Under the pieces are notes generated by a model. It was given only the letters and a program-made list of their open reading frames with translations, was not told the DNA's origin and ran no database searches. Shown in pieces: positions 1 through 7,099 of a DNA stretch of 20,873 nt. Within the stretch, counting starts at the first letter, position 1, and each line of letters opens with the position of its first letter. The stretch is from Flavobacteriales bacterium (lineage in GTDB: Bacteria > Bacteroidota > Bacteroidia > Flavobacteriales_F > PHOS-HE28), in assembly GCA_020437875.1 (NCBI GenBank), contig JAGQVR010000008.1, positions 5,655 through 26,527 of the forward strand. The letters are read 5' to 3'. Made by a program: the position numbers and the translations under genes.

Positions 1-263
1 AACACATCCTGCACGCTGTCCTCCTGGGAGATCCAATCGCGGTCCTCGGTGGAGATGGTGATCTTCTTGCGCTTGGTATTGATCACGAGCGGACTCGGCT
101 TGTCGGTGGAGTCCGGATCGTTGGCGATGCGGGCGTAACCGCCTTCCTTGGAATTCACGCCCAGCTCAAGGCGATGCGTGCTCTGGACTTCTGTGCTGTC
201 GGTCTGGGCTGATCCAGCGATGGCTCCGGAGAGCATGGCCAGGACGAGGATCTGCTTCTTCAT
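1..263 (-). CDS. Exported, probably outer-membrane protein, C-terminus off the left edge
   Basis: The reading frame opens with ATG at 263 and is still open after 87 residues at the window edge, so it is partial. It begins MKKQILVLAMLSGAIAGSAQ, a typical signal peptide with cleavage expected after the final AQ. The mature part is polar, with a basic stretch NTKRKKITIST followed by an acidic one. Short leaders of this kind (DT-rich, then a K-rich strand, then D/E) often precede outer-membrane beta-barrels that sit next to ECF sigma genes in Bacteroidota; that comparison is from memory and the barrel part is not visible here. An ECF-type promoter lies 18 bases upstream of the start and matches the promoter of the sigma gene at 2256-2741, so this gene is probably a target of that sigma factor. 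Confidence 0.75.
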   Translation of the reverse strand, partial: MKKQILVLAMLSGAIAGSAQTDSTEVQSTHRLELGVNSKEGGYARIANDPDSTDKPSPLVINTKRKKITISTEDRDWISQEDSVQDV

Positions 264-281
264 GGTCGTGGGGTTCTGTTC

Positions 282-312
282 ATAGGACGGACAGCCATGG
301 ACAGAGTTACAG
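282..312 (-). promoter_or_regulatory. ECF sigma-type promoter of the exported protein gene at 1-263
   Basis: Read on the minus strand, CTGTAAC (306-312) is followed after 16 bases by CGTCCTAT (282-289). The AAC and CGTC cores are those known for ECF -35 and -10 elements. Sequence and spacing are identical to the promoter upstream of the ECF sigma gene (2766-2796). The start codon lies 18 bases beyond the -10 block. Confidence 0.75.
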
Positions 313-321
313 GACACACCG

Positions 322-351
322 AAAAAGCAAGAAGCCCCGTGTTCCGGGGCT
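322..351 (-). terminator. Intrinsic terminator after the TonB-C-like gene
   Basis: The arms AGCCCCG (333-339) and CGGGGCT (345-351) form a perfect 7-bp stem with a 5-base loop. On the minus strand the hairpin is followed by TCTTGCTTTTTC. It sits 25 bases past the stop codon at 377 and just upstream of the next promoter, so it separates the two ECF-controlled genes. Confidence 0.8.
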
Positions 352-376
352 CCATTGCGGGTGTGGTGGTCGGGGG

Positions 377-748
377 TCAGATCTTCTCGGGCCGGAAGTT
401 GAACACCATATGGGTGGTCTTCCAGCTGCCATCAGGGTTGTCCCCGATGTCGATGCGGGCGAGCTTGCGCAGGACGTATGCCTTCAGCTTTTCATTCGGC
501 GAGCTGGAATCGATCACTTCGATCCGACCCTCCTTGTTGATCACGAAGCTCACGAACACTTCACCGGTCATATCGTCCTTGGCAAGCAGCGGATAGGCAA
601 GGGTGTTGTTCAGTGCGCGGTCCAGGTTCCGCTCCAGGGCGGTCTTCTTCGACATGGCGTTGATCCGGACCGGTTCGGCAGCGCGGGTGTACCCGAGGGT
701 GAAGACGGTGGCGAGCAGGAAGAGCGAGCGGGAGATCACGGTTCTCAT
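377..748 (-). CDS. Small exported protein with TonB C-terminal-like domain
   Basis: This 123-residue protein starts with a signal peptide (about residues 1-23, ending TRAAEP). It then has an alpha-helical stretch (about 33-57) and a region around 60-122 with the look of the TonB C-terminal fold: strand GEVFVSFVIN, a turn with KEGRIEVID, then a helix KLKAYVLRKL and a last strand. Full TonB proteins are longer and start with a membrane anchor and a proline-rich spacer; both are missing here, so this is a free periplasmic or surface version with no known partner. It has its own ECF-type promoter at 778-807 and an intrinsic terminator at 322-351, so it is a single-gene unit, probably a target of the sigma factor at 2256-2741. 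The fold call is by pattern only. Confidence 0.8.
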   Translation of the reverse strand: MRTVISRSLFLLATVFTLGYTRAAEPVRINAMSKKTALERNLDRALNNTLAYPLLAKDDMTGEVFVSFVINKEGRIEVIDSSSPNEKLKAYVLRKLARIDIGDNPDGSWKTTHMVFNFRPEKI

Positions 749-777
749 GGCGGTGTGGTGTTCGTGGCTGTTTGTCC

Positions 778-807
778 ATATGACGCCTTGAACCCCGGGC
801 TTGTTAC
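778..807 (-). promoter_or_regulatory. ECF sigma-type promoter of the TonB-C-like gene
   Basis: On the minus strand CGTAAC (803-808) is followed after 17 bases by CGTCATAT (778-785). The start codon at 748 is 29 bases beyond. It differs from the sigma gene's own promoter in one base of the -10 block and by one extra spacer base, so it may be a weaker member of the same regulon. Confidence 0.6.
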
Positions 808-900
808 GATCGATCCAGCTGATCGTGATGAGCGGTAGGCAGGAAGGGATGAACGGATGTGCTGGCGAACGATCACCGGTGGTCGACCGGACGAACCATG

Positions 901-2259
901 TCAGCGGCTCGCGCTGACCGAGAAGTTGCGGCCCAGGCGCAGGTCGAAACCGCGTACGCCACCGTTCTTGCGGCGCTGGAGCTCAAGTCCCGCGCGATCC
1001 CCGCTCACCACCTTCAGCGTGCGGTCCACAGCGGCCACGGCATCCGAGCCATCCAGCGAAGCTTCGGTACGCGCTGGTGCGTCAAGGACCCGTTCGCGCA
1101 AGGTGCTCGCGAGCAGTTCGCCCACGGTACGTTCATCGGAACCGCGGGTGGGCCGTTCACGGACCGGGGTCTCCTCCGCCTGGGCGAGCATGGGTTCTTC
1201 CTCATGCTCCACGATCGTCTCCTGCGGTATCCCCTCCACTTCCACCGGACCGGTCGGTCCAGGCGCTTCCGCGACCATCGGGGTCTCCATCGGGATCGCA
1301 GGTACTTCCTGTTCGTGTCGCTTCATTCCCGATCGGTCGTTCGGAACGGGCACCTCTTTGCGCTGGCTCTCGTGCCGGTCGATCGCGGTCACTTGCGGCG
1401 TGGCGGTATCCTGCGACGCGACCGTATTGTGGTCGACCTTCCCGATCGTTGGCCCACCAGGAGTGGTACTCGTTGGTTGCTCCGTCGTACCTCCCGGCAC
1501 ACGCGCGAAACGATCCGGATCATCGGTGGGCCTTTCGCGCAGGACAAGACCGACCGCGAGGAGCAGCGCGACCGAGGCCGCAGCCGCCCAGCTTGCTGCC
1601 GGACGAGACGGCCGGAATGCGATCACACGCCCTTCCTTCTTCTTCAGCGAAGCCTTGTCCGGATACGCCTTCGCTACCGGCGTGGTGCGTGTGACCTGGA
1701 TCAAAGCCTCGTTCCGCCGGAAGGCAGGATGTTCCTCGAGGAAGCGGTTCAACGCAGCGGCTTGTTCTGCGGAAAGCTCCCCTTCGAGACGCGCGATGAG
1801 GTGGTCATCGACCGTGAAAGCGTTCACCAGGCCTTGCGGTGGAAGATGCCGGACCAGCTCCTGCTTGCCGAAGAAGGCCATCGCCTCAGGGACCAGCTTG
1901 GTGAGCGCATAGGTCCTGTCGGCCTGTAGCCACTCGGGATGCGCGCTGAGGTAGGCGCGCAGGGCATCGAGTTGTACAGCATCCAGATCCCCTTCCAAGC
2001 GCGCGATGAGGTGATCCTCGACATGCTTGTCATCGACCATCCCCACCGGCGGAATCGAACGCTTGAGCATCTCCTTGTCCATCGTGGACAAAGCGCCCAT
2101 CAAGGGATCCACCACCGGGAGCGCTTCATCGTACGGGGCTAGATCAGGATGCGCCAGCAGGAAGGCGTCCAACTCGCGTTCCTGTTCAGGAGTGAGTTGA
2201 CCCTCCAGCCGATCCAACAGCCAGGCCTCGTAGTTGCTATGGTCGATCCGTTCGTTCAC
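901..2259 (-). CDS. Membrane anti-sigma factor with three 70-residue cytoplasmic repeats
   Basis: This 452-residue protein is encoded directly after an ECF sigma gene, with a 4-base GTGA overlap (GTG start at 2257-2259) that implies translational coupling. Residues 1-210 hold three copies of one unit with exact 70-residue spacing: RLEG occurs at 17-20, 87-90 and 157-160, and the HP pair at 37, 107 and 177. One hydrophobic helix (about 224-240) should cross the inner membrane. The rest (241-452) is a proline-, threonine- and glutamate-rich periplasmic tail ending in the strand-like FDLRLGRNFSVS. The expected role is to hold the sigma factor at the membrane until an envelope signal arrives. The HxxxCxxC zinc motif of classic anti-sigma domains is absent, so the role rests on gene order, topology and the repeats. 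Confidence 0.75.
   Translation of the reverse strand: MNERIDHSNYEAWLLDRLEGQLTPEQERELDAFLLAHPDLAPYDEALPVVDPLMGALSTMDKEMLKRSIPPVGMVDDKHVEDHLIARLEGDLDAVQLDALRAYLSAHPEWLQADRTYALTKLVPEAMAFFGKQELVRHLPPQGLVNAFTVDDHLIARLEGELSAEQAAALNRFLEEHPAFRRNEALIQVTRTTPVAKAYPDKASLKKKEGRVIAFRPSRPAASWAAAASVALLLAVGLVLRERPTDDPDRFARVPGGTTEQPTSTTPGGPTIGKVDHNTVASQDTATPQVTAIDRHESQRKEVPVPNDRSGMKRHEQEVPAIPMETPMVAEAPGPTGPVEVEGIPQETIVEHEEEPMLAQAEETPVRERPTRGSDERTVGELLASTLRERVLDAPARTEASLDGSDAVAAVDRTLKVVSGDRAGLELQRRKNGGVRGFDLRLGRNFSVSASR
1779..2232 (-). repeat. Coding tandem repeat, 210-base period, in the anti-sigma gene
   Basis: The stretches around 1779-1812 and 1989-2022 are nearly the same at the DNA level (both contain gcgcgatgaggtg, at 1791 and 2001) and are offset by exactly 210 bases. 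A third, more diverged copy lies 210 bases further on, around 2199-2232. They encode the three RLEG...HP units of the anti-sigma N-terminal domain. Confidence 0.75.
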
Positions 2260-2741
2260 AGGACAAGGTCCAGTTGGCCGATATATTCCTTCAAAGCGGT
2301 GCGTCCACGATAGATGTACACCTTCACCTGGGCCAGGTTCAGGCCGGTGAGTTCAGCGATCTCCTCGTAGGTGTATCCTTCCAGATCGCGCAGAAGCACC
2401 ACACTGCGCTGGATGGCGGGCAGGGTGGCAAGCGCCGCGTCCAGCACCTCCTTCAGGTCGGGCTGCTGCTGGCTCGTGTGCCTGATGTCCTCGTGGTGTT
2501 CCTCCATCCGTGTGCTGCGCTTCTCCTTCCGGACCTCATCCACCATCACATGATGCGCGGTGGTGAAGAGGTAGCTCTTCGCCTTGGCGCCCTCCACCTG
2601 CTCCAGTCGGGTCCAGAGGCGTGCGAAGCTCTCCTGGACCACGTCCTTGGCCCGATCCTCATCACGCAAGTGCTTGAGGGCGAACCGATAGATGCCATCG
2701 GCGTGCAGGTCCACTGCGCTATTGTATTCGGCCAAGGTCAT
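2256..2741 (-). CDS. ECF-family RNA polymerase sigma factor
   Basis: This 161-residue protein has the two-domain layout of ECF sigma factors. Region 2 is about residues 10-80, with DEDRAKDVVQESFARLW and the -10-binding helix around SYLFTTAHHVMVDEVRK. Region 4 is about 98-152, with LPAIQRSVVLLRDLEGYTYE followed by the helix-turn-helix EIAELTGLNLAQVKVYIYRG. It recruits RNA polymerase to a small promoter set. The frame is open up to 2873, but the ATG at 2741 is chosen because an ECF-type promoter (2766-2796) lies between the two positions and the longer version would overlap the kinase gene. The same promoter precedes two genes downstream, so the factor very likely transcribes itself and those genes. 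It is coupled to the anti-sigma gene by a 4-base overlap. Confidence 0.93.
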   Translation of the reverse strand: MTLAEYNSAVDLHADGIYRFALKHLRDEDRAKDVVQESFARLWTRLEQVEGAKAKSYLFTTAHHVMVDEVRKEKRSTRMEEHHEDIRHTSQQQPDLKEVLDAALATLPAIQRSVVLLRDLEGYTYEEIAELTGLNLAQVKVYIYRGRTALKEYIGQLDLVL

Positions 2742-2765
2742 CGGGAGAGGGAGCCCGTTGTACCG

Positions 2766-2796
2766 ATAGGACGGGGTGGTCGCCGGGAAGTTACAG
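2766..2796 (-). promoter_or_regulatory. Autoregulatory ECF promoter of the sigma gene
   Basis: On the minus strand CTGTAAC (2790-2796) is followed after 16 bases by CGTCCTAT (2766-2773), and the ATG lies 24 bases further on at 2741. The match with 282-312 covers both blocks and the exact spacing while the spacers differ, as expected for a shared promoter rather than a duplicated segment. It also settles the sigma start codon. Confidence 0.75.
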
Positions 2797-2820
2797 CCGG
2801 TCCAGAATGAACCAGGAAGC

Positions 2821-4587
2821 CTAGGCAAAGGTCCCCGATGGGAACCGAAGGGAGAAGGTGGTGCCTTCTCCAACGATGCTGCTCACATCGAGGTGGATCC
2901 CGTGACTGTGCAGGATGCTGCGGGCCGTGGTAAGGCCAAGCCCCAGCCCCCCGGGGCGGCCACTGTAGAAGGGTTCGAACAACCGTTGCAGGTTCTCCGG
3001 GGAGATGCCCTTGCCGTTATCCGAAATGGAGAGGACCACGGCATCCGTATCCAGTGCGACCGTGAAGCGGAGGAAACCCTTGCCCGTCTGCATGGCTTCG
3101 ACCGCGTTCACGGCGATGTTCGTGAGTGCAAGGTTGATCAGCTCGCAGTCGGCCATGACCTCTGGCAATTCATCGGCGATCGCGACCGCATGCCCCATTT
3201 CCCGTAGGGCAAGGCGGTCACCCACGGATCGGATCACATCATCCACGATATCCTCCATCCGGCACGGCGCCAGGTCGAGCTCCCGCTTCCGCGAGGACTC
3301 GAGCATCTCCTTGATCAAGGTGCCGATGCGCTTGAGGTTCCGATCAACGATGGCGAAGTACGGTCCGACCTCCTCCTCCTTGCCCTCCAGTTCATCCTGG
3401 ATCTGCTCCAGAGCGAGGTGGATGTTGGTCAGCGGATTCCGGACCTCATGAGCGACCGTGCGCGTGAGCTGTGCGGTCAGTTCGAGCCGATCCGTCTCCT
3501 GGTTGATCATCTCTGCGCGCTTCTGTTCCGTGATATCACTGAACATGACCATGAACCCATCATCCAGCTTGACGGCATGGTGGCGGAACCAGTTGTTGAG
3601 CCCGGACCCCGTGTACTGGAACTCCTTGACCGAGGGGCTCCCCTCCTGGACGGTGCGCACATAATCGTCGAATAGACCATGCGTCCTGTTCTCCGGCATC
3701 TCCTCCAGAAGCCTCTTCCCGACAAGGTCCGTTCGTCCGACCGTGCCATTGGCCGTGCGATTGGAGCTGAGCCACTCGAAGTCGATGATACGGCCCTCGG
3801 CATCGCGTATGGACCGGAAGGCCATGATCCCGCTCGGGGAAACGTCAAGCACCTGTTGTAGTTGGTTCTGCAATCGGGCGCGCTGGGTCACCTCGTGATC
3901 CAGCGCCTTCACCTTGCTCCGCAGCGCAAGGCGCACCTGCTCGTTGAACCGGAGCGTGCGCGACAGCCGCCAGAACAGCAACGCGGTGGCGAACAGGGCC
4001 AGGAGCGAATAGATGACGAGCATGAAGGGCGCATCGACACCTTCCTCGCGCTCCCTGTCCAACAGCAGGTCGCGTCGTTCGATACGGTCGCCGACGAGCC
4101 TATCCTGGACCACCCGCACAGAATCCATGTATGCTTTGGCCACACGAAGGTCATAGACCATCGAAGGGCTGCCGACAATGGCGTCCACATTGTTGTACAC
4201 CATCGAGCGCCACAGTTCACCCAGATGGCCCGTGAGTCGCCGGAGTTCTTCCAGACCCAACGAATCGGTCGCGTTCATCTGATACAGGCCGAGCCTGGCC
4301 AAGTGGTCGCGTAACCGGCGATTCGCCAGGCGGTACGGTTCAAGGAAGGCGGTGTCCTTGGTGAGCTGATATCCACGCACCCCGGTCTCCGCATCCTGCA
4401 AGCTGGATAGCAGGCCTTCCAACTCGGACAAGGCGGTACCATGCATGCGCACCTCGGCCACCGTACTGGAATAGGTCCTGATGTTCTGATAGGTGGCGTA
4501 CAACAAGGCGAGAAGCACCGCCATCGCTGCTATGTAGAGCATGGTGGTGAGCCTGCGCTCTTCGCGGTCCTTGCGCAGTTCCTGCAT
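2821..4587 (-). CDS. CHASE3-PAS sensor histidine kinase
   Basis: This 588-residue inner-membrane kinase has a first membrane helix (about 15-34) and a periplasmic CHASE3 domain (about 35-185) with the hallmark DAETGVRGYQLT at 65-76. A second helix (188-206) leads to a coiled linker and a PAS domain (about 245-355, ending FSDITEQ). The dimerisation domain has phospho-acceptor His380 in AHEVRNPL. The ATPase domain has the N-box (NIAVNAVEAM, Asn494), the G1 box DNGKGI (523-528) and the G2 box GGLGLGL (546-552). It should autophosphorylate and pass phosphate to the receivers encoded just upstream; the NtrC gene ends 23 bases before its start, consistent with one operon. The signal sensed is unknown. 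All catalytic motifs are intact. Confidence 0.93.
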   Translation of the reverse strand: MQELRKDREERRLTTMLYIAAMAVLLALLYATYQNIRTYSSTVAEVRMHGTALSELEGLLSSLQDAETGVRGYQLTKDTAFLEPYRLANRRLRDHLARLGLYQMNATDSLGLEELRRLTGHLGELWRSMVYNNVDAIVGSPSMVYDLRVAKAYMDSVRVVQDRLVGDRIERRDLLLDREREEGVDAPFMLVIYSLLALFATALLFWRLSRTLRFNEQVRLALRSKVKALDHEVTQRARLQNQLQQVLDVSPSGIMAFRSIRDAEGRIIDFEWLSSNRTANGTVGRTDLVGKRLLEEMPENRTHGLFDDYVRTVQEGSPSVKEFQYTGSGLNNWFRHHAVKLDDGFMVMFSDITEQKRAEMINQETDRLELTAQLTRTVAHEVRNPLTNIHLALEQIQDELEGKEEEVGPYFAIVDRNLKRIGTLIKEMLESSRKRELDLAPCRMEDIVDDVIRSVGDRLALREMGHAVAIADELPEVMADCELINLALTNIAVNAVEAMQTGKGFLRFTVALDTDAVVLSISDNGKGISPENLQRLFEPFYSGRPGGLGLGLTTARSILHSHGIHLDVSSIVGEGTTFSLRFPSGTFA

Positions 4588-4610
4588 GGCTCTTTACGGT
4601 CGAACGCGGA

Positions 4611-6017
4611 TCAGACCTCCAGGCCGAAGGACTTCAGCTTGTTATAGAGCGTCTTCCGGTCGATGTTCAGCTGTTCCGCGGTGCGCGACTTGTTATAGCC
4701 GTTCCGTTCCAACGCTTGCAGGATCGCCTCCCGCTCGGCCTGGTTGGCCACGCCCTTCAGGCCCTCAGCCCCCTGCCCTTCACTCTTTCGATGGAGGCCC
4801 TCATCCGTACTGGTCGATGACATTGGTCCGGACGAGCCGCTCAACACGACAGCGGGTAGACAGTCGGCCGTGATCCTCGAACCCGTGCTCAAAAGCACCG
4901 CACGCTTGATCACATTCCCCAGCTCCCGCAGGTTCCCGCTCCAACCATGGTCCATGACGTGCTTCAGGGCCGCATCATCAAAGCCTTCCACCTGCCGGCC
5001 GAGCCGCTCATTCGCCAATCCGATGAAGTGCTCGGCGAAACGAGGGATGTCATCACGGCGCTCCCTCAAGGGTGGCAGGTGTATGGTGAACTCCTGTATC
5101 CTGTGGAGCAGGTCCTCCCGGAACCTACCCTCGGCCACGGCCTTCCGGAGGTCTTCGTTCGTAGCCGCCAGGATGCGTACATCGACCTCGATGTCCTTGG
5201 TGCCGCCGATGCGCTTGAACTTCCGCTCCTGCAACACACGCAATAACTTGATCTGGTTCTCGTAGGTGAGATTACCCACCTCGTCGAGGAAGAGCGTTCC
5301 GCCATCCGCCTGTTCAAAGCTCCCCGCCCTGTCACTCACCGCTCCAGTGAAGGAGCCTTTGGTATGTCCGAAGAGCTCACTACCGGCGAGCTCCTTGGGC
5401 AGGGCGCCGCAATCAACAGAAACGAACGGGGCATCCGCGCGCGTGCTTTCCGCATGGATGCGCTTGGCCGCGAACTCCTTGCCTGTGCCGGTCTCGCCCG
5501 TGATCAGCACGGACATGTCCGTTGGTGCGACCAGGCCGATGTGTTTCACGATCAGTTGTGCGGCAGCACCGGTGCCATCCACATATGAAGCATTCGTCGT
5601 CTTCCCGGACTTGGCCCGCTTCTGCCCGGGAACTGGCGGCTCCGTACCGCTCCCGGCGGTCAAAGCATCCTGTACACGCATGAGGAGCTCATCGGGGAAC
5701 AAGGGCTTGCCGATGTAATCGAAGGCGCCTTTCCGCATCAGCTCAACAGCGAGCCTCACCTCGGAGTAGCCGGTTATGATGATCACCTGGGTGCCCGTCG
5801 ACGAGGAGCGGATGTGCTCCAACATGGCCGGGGCGTCCGAATCGGGTAGGCGGTGATCACAAAGGACCAGATCGAAATGCTTGCGGCTCATGAGGTCGCG
5901 GGCAACGCTACCGCGGTTGGCCGTGGCCACCTCATAACCGTTCTTCGTTAATAGCCTCGAAAGTAGAAGGCAGAGGTCCTGATCGTCATCGATGACTAGA
6001 ATGTTGGCAGTGGCCAT
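4611..6017 (-). CDS. NtrC-family sigma-54-dependent response regulator
   Basis: This 468-residue activator has three domains. A receiver (1-120) carries acidic residues D10-D12, phospho-acceptor Asp54 and Lys104. An AAA+ domain (about 145-385) carries Walker A GETGTGKE (174-181), the sigma-54 contact loop GSFTGA (221-226; the common form is GAFTGA), Walker B TLFLDE (241-246) and an arginine-rich PLRERRDDIPRF. A Fis-type helix-turn-helix ends the protein (NKSRTAEQLNIDRKTLYNKL). It should open sigma-54 promoters when phosphorylated, probably by the kinase encoded next. The frame extends upstream to 6176, but the ATG at 6017 begins the receiver directly (MATANILVIDDD) and lies 26 bases after the previous gene. 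No -24/-12 promoter was recognised with confidence in this window. Confidence 0.94.
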   Translation of the reverse strand: MATANILVIDDDQDLCLLLSRLLTKNGYEVATANRGSVARDLMSRKHFDLVLCDHRLPDSDAPAMLEHIRSSSTGTQVIIITGYSEVRLAVELMRKGAFDYIGKPLFPDELLMRVQDALTAGSGTEPPVPGQKRAKSGKTTNASYVDGTGAAAQLIVKHIGLVAPTDMSVLITGETGTGKEFAAKRIHAESTRADAPFVSVDCGALPKELAGSELFGHTKGSFTGAVSDRAGSFEQADGGTLFLDEVGNLTYENQIKLLRVLQERKFKRIGGTKDIEVDVRILAATNEDLRKAVAEGRFREDLLHRIQEFTIHLPPLRERRDDIPRFAEHFIGLANERLGRQVEGFDDAALKHVMDHGWSGNLRELGNVIKRAVLLSTGSRITADCLPAVVLSGSSGPMSSTSTDEGLHRKSEGQGAEGLKGVANQAEREAILQALERNGYNKSRTAEQLNIDRKTLYNKLKSFGLEV

Positions 6018-6043
6018 ACGGTCTGGTGTTGGTGGGGTGGTGG

Positions 6044-6418
6044 TCAGGCCAAGAAACCGAGGTCGCGGATACTTGAGAAGATGGCTTCCCGATTGAACGG
6101 CTTGGGAATGAACACGTCGGCTCCCGCGGCCACAGCACGCGCACGCTCCGAATCCATGGCGCTGATGGCGATGCAACGCGCATCCGGTTTGACGGCCTTC
6201 ACTTCGGGGATCAAGTCGTAGCCCAGGCCATCAGGCAGGTTCACGTCAACGAACACGGCATCGAACTCCGCATCCGCTAACGCCGCTCGACCTTCAGCGA
6301 GGCTATGGGCGAAGGTGCAGCGCGTGCCGGTCCGCTTCAGCATGGCACACAACAGTTCGCAGATCTCGTGCTCGTCGTCAACCAATAGCGCGTACTTCAT
6401 GACTTTCTCATCATCCAT
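6044..6418 (-). CDS. Stand-alone response regulator receiver domain
   Basis: This 124-residue protein is only a receiver domain: acidic pair Asp14-Asp15, phospho-acceptor Asp58 in VFVDVNLPDG, a conserved Ser/Thr position in AISA (about 85-88) and Lys106 in IPKPF. It has no output domain. It is first in an operon with an NtrC-type regulator and a CHASE3 kinase, so it may act as a phosphate sink, as a relay, or as a signal to another protein (CheY-like). An alternative start is Met7 (6400), which begins directly at the fold. The promoter is not evident in the 325-base region upstream. Confidence 0.9.
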   Translation of the reverse strand: MDDEKVMKYALLVDDEHEICELLCAMLKRTGTRCTFAHSLAEGRAALADAEFDAVFVDVNLPDGLGYDLIPEVKAVKPDARCIAISAMDSERARAVAAGADVFIPKPFNREAIFSSIRDLGFLA

Positions 6419-6743
6419 GACCGTTCATCTAGGACGGCCTAAGTTATCCTTGATGTGGAAGGCAGGAACACCTCCACAATTGAACGCACTATCGTCATCG
6501 ATCACCGTGCCGCGAAGATCATCGCCCGTCATCCTTGGGAGGTATGCGTTTGGACCAAGGTCCGGTGTGGAGAACATTCCCCGATCCTGTGGAAATGATC
6601 GGATGGAGAAAATACCCGCCTTGGATCCTTCCTGCCCTCTAGGTCACCCCCTCCACGCATGAAGGGTGAAGGCGACGGGACGCCTTGGAAAATGAACGGG
6701 GTCGGCCAAATGGATGGCCGACCCCTTTGATGTGTGATCACCC
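6419..6743. other. 325-base intergenic region with one terminator
   Basis: No supported gene lies here. It contains the terminator of the upstream minus-strand pair (6690-6725) and must contain the promoter of the receiver/NtrC/kinase operon. I found neither a TAnnTTTG element nor the two-block ECF motif with proper spacing. A minus-strand CGTCCTAG at 6430-6437 resembles an ECF -10 block but has no GTAAC partner. A 70-codon open frame on the minus strand (6529-6741) has no recognisable features. Confidence 0.5.
6690..6725 (-). terminator. Intrinsic terminator after the small exported protein gene
   Basis: An 11-bp perfect stem (GGGGTCGGCCA at about 6698-6708 with TGGCCGACCCC at 6715-6725) encloses a 6-base loop. 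On the minus strand it is followed by GTTCATTTTCC. It lies 18 bases past the stop at 6744. Confidence 0.8.
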
Positions 6744-7085
6744 TTAGAGCAGGATGATCAGGAGCAGCAGGATGATGATGATGCCGGCGGTACTGAGATA
6801 GATCACTGTTCCACCAGTGTTGTAGTGGGCCATTTCCTTCTTCAGTGAACGGTATTCGTCGCGGAGGGCCTTCCGCTCGGAGCGGTCCAGGCTGCTTCGA
6901 TCGGTCGAAAGGACCGCGTCAAGCTTGTCACGCAATTCCAGTACGGAGCGTTGGTCCTCGGCGCTGAGCGCTTGCAGCCTTGCCTCGTTGACGATGACGT
7001 GCCTATCGCCCACAGGGGCCGCGGAAAGCATGCTGGCGCTGAGAAAGAAGGAGAACAGGAAGGGGATCGAACGGGTGGTGAACAT
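6744..7085 (-). CDS. Small exported protein with helical body and hydrophobic C-terminal tail
   Basis: This 113-residue protein has a signal peptide (about 1-23, ending LSAAPVG). A charged helical region follows (32-88: ALSAEDQRSVLELRDKL, then SERKALRDEYRSLKKEM), then GGTVIYLST leading into a very hydrophobic Ile/Leu tail that ends the protein. The tail should anchor it in the inner membrane with the helical part in the periplasm. I recall similar small proteins as a recurrent unnamed family in Bacteroidota, without known function. It starts 14 bases after the beta-barrel gene at 7100-7714, so the two are probably co-transcribed, and a strong terminator ends the pair. Confidence 0.85.
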   Translation of the reverse strand: MFTTRSIPFLFSFFLSASMLSAAPVGDRHVIVNEARLQALSAEDQRSVLELRDKLDAVLSTDRSSLDRSERKALRDEYRSLKKEMAHYNTGGTVIYLSTAGIIIILLLLIILL

Positions 7086-7099
7086 GGTACGAAGGGTTG

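Noticed and set aside
882..896. Small GC-rich hairpin (CCGGT/ACCGG) after the anti-sigma gene as a terminator
   Set aside because: The stem is only 5 bp and no U-run follows on the minus strand.
859..1929. Long plus-strand open frames (about 350 codons each) opposite the anti-sigma gene
   Set aside because: They are Arg/Ser-rich translations without domains. The minus strand carries a coherent repeat-bearing membrane protein coupled to the sigma gene.
2742..2873. N-terminal extension of the ECF sigma gene up to 2873
   Set aside because: It would overlap the kinase gene, includes the promoter itself, and encodes a proline-rich stretch unlike sigma factors.
6430..6437. CGTCCTAG upstream of the receiver gene as a fourth ECF promoter
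   Set aside because: The matching GTAAC block is absent at 16-17 bases; the nearest TAAC is only 7 bases away.
6529..6741. 70-codon minus-strand frame in the 325-base intergenic region
   Set aside because: It overlaps the terminator of the previous unit and its product has no recognisable feature.
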